A DNA stretch of 64,000 bases from BOG-931 sp963761525 (GTDB lineage Bacteria; Pseudomonadota; Alphaproteobacteria; Rhizobiales; Xanthobacteraceae): positions 496,001 through 560,000 of the forward strand of contig CAVXHG010000006.1 in assembly GCA_963761525.1 (NCBI GenBank), given 5' to 3'. The position numbers were made by a program, and so were the translations under genes. The notes beneath the pieces were generated by a model. The model was not told the DNA's origin. It worked only from the letters and a program-made list of their open reading frames with translations, and ran no database searches. Shown one piece after another: positions 63,934 through 64,000 of the stretch. Every line of letters starts with the position of its first letter. Position 1 is the first letter of the stretch.

Positions 63934-64000
63934 TGTCATGTTCTTCCATGGCGGCGCGTTATACGCGCCATACATAGGTCCAATCGGACTGCAAAGTCTG

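Noticed and set aside
1..64000. CRISPR arrays, tRNA or rRNA genes, insertion sequences or prophage
   Set aside because: No regular direct-repeat array, no tRNA TPsiC-arm pattern in a fitting context, and no transposase or integrase was seen.

Overview
The window is a contiguous chromosomal segment of an alphaproteobacterium, most likely of the order Hyphomicrobiales (Rhizobiales), in or near the Bradyrhizobium/Xanthobacteraceae lineages. The grounds are the GC-rich codon use, the order lysC-ptsP-prfA-prmC-DUF4167, the order rpsT-dnaA-dnaN-recF-gyrB, a DUF4167 protein, and several palindromic intergenic repeats of the kind common in that group. No species can be named from the sequence alone. 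I saw no CRISPR array, rRNA, tRNA, intact transposon or prophage.

Layout. 1-9 kb: the 3' part of an AAA/TPR ATPase, an alpha/beta hydrolase, a divergent XRE(MmyB)-type regulator and methyltransferase pair with a candidate shared operator, a 3-hydroxyacyl-CoA dehydrogenase, and an SDR gene downstream of an unusual two-domain cyclase fusion. 9-12.3 kb: a secreted beta-propeller protein, a DHA2-type MFS transporter and a TetR-like remnant. 12.4-19.8 kb: a housekeeping block (lysC, ptsP, prfA, prmC, DUF4167, a small membrane protein). 20-26.3 kb: a 2-oxoacid dehydrogenase operon (E1 alpha, E1 beta, aldehyde dehydrogenase, lipocalin-like protein, E2, 2-hydroxyacid dehydrogenase) with no E3 gene. 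26.4-32.8 kb: a two-domain protease-inhibitor-like protein, an FAD monooxygenase, a DUF1080 protein, an acyltransferase remnant, a zinc-ribbon protein, radC, map and sfsA. 32.8-38.9 kb: a minus-strand carbon-acid catabolism cluster (DenD-like dehydrogenase, SDR, two GNAT paralogues, PEP-mutase/isocitrate-lyase family protein, IlvD/Edd dehydratase). 39-51.6 kb: a small secreted protein, an aminotransferase, an acyl-CoA dehydrogenase, an EamA transporter, modABC, a GMC oxidoreductase, a Yip1 protein, mepA, a DUF488 protein, a DapA-family lyase and a PrsW-like protease. 51.7-60.1 kb: rpsT, a roughly 1 kb non-coding region that may include the replication origin, then dnaA, dnaN, recF and gyrB. 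60.2-64 kb: a glutamine-synthetase family enzyme, a Rieske oxygenase and a metallo-beta-lactamase-fold hydrolase, all on the minus strand.

A striking property of the window is about a dozen single-base frameshifts in otherwise full-length genes. Nearly all are one extra base, usually G or C. One lies in dnaN, which is essential, so I read most of them as consensus errors rather than real pseudogenes, and I give corrected gene extents. No wholly new system is demonstrated. The best leads are the tandem cyclase fusion, the operator-bearing XRE/methyltransferase pair, the repeated TTTGTGAA motif and 20-bp tandem repeat upstream of dnaA, and the large palindrome over the stop codon of the IlvD/Edd gene.
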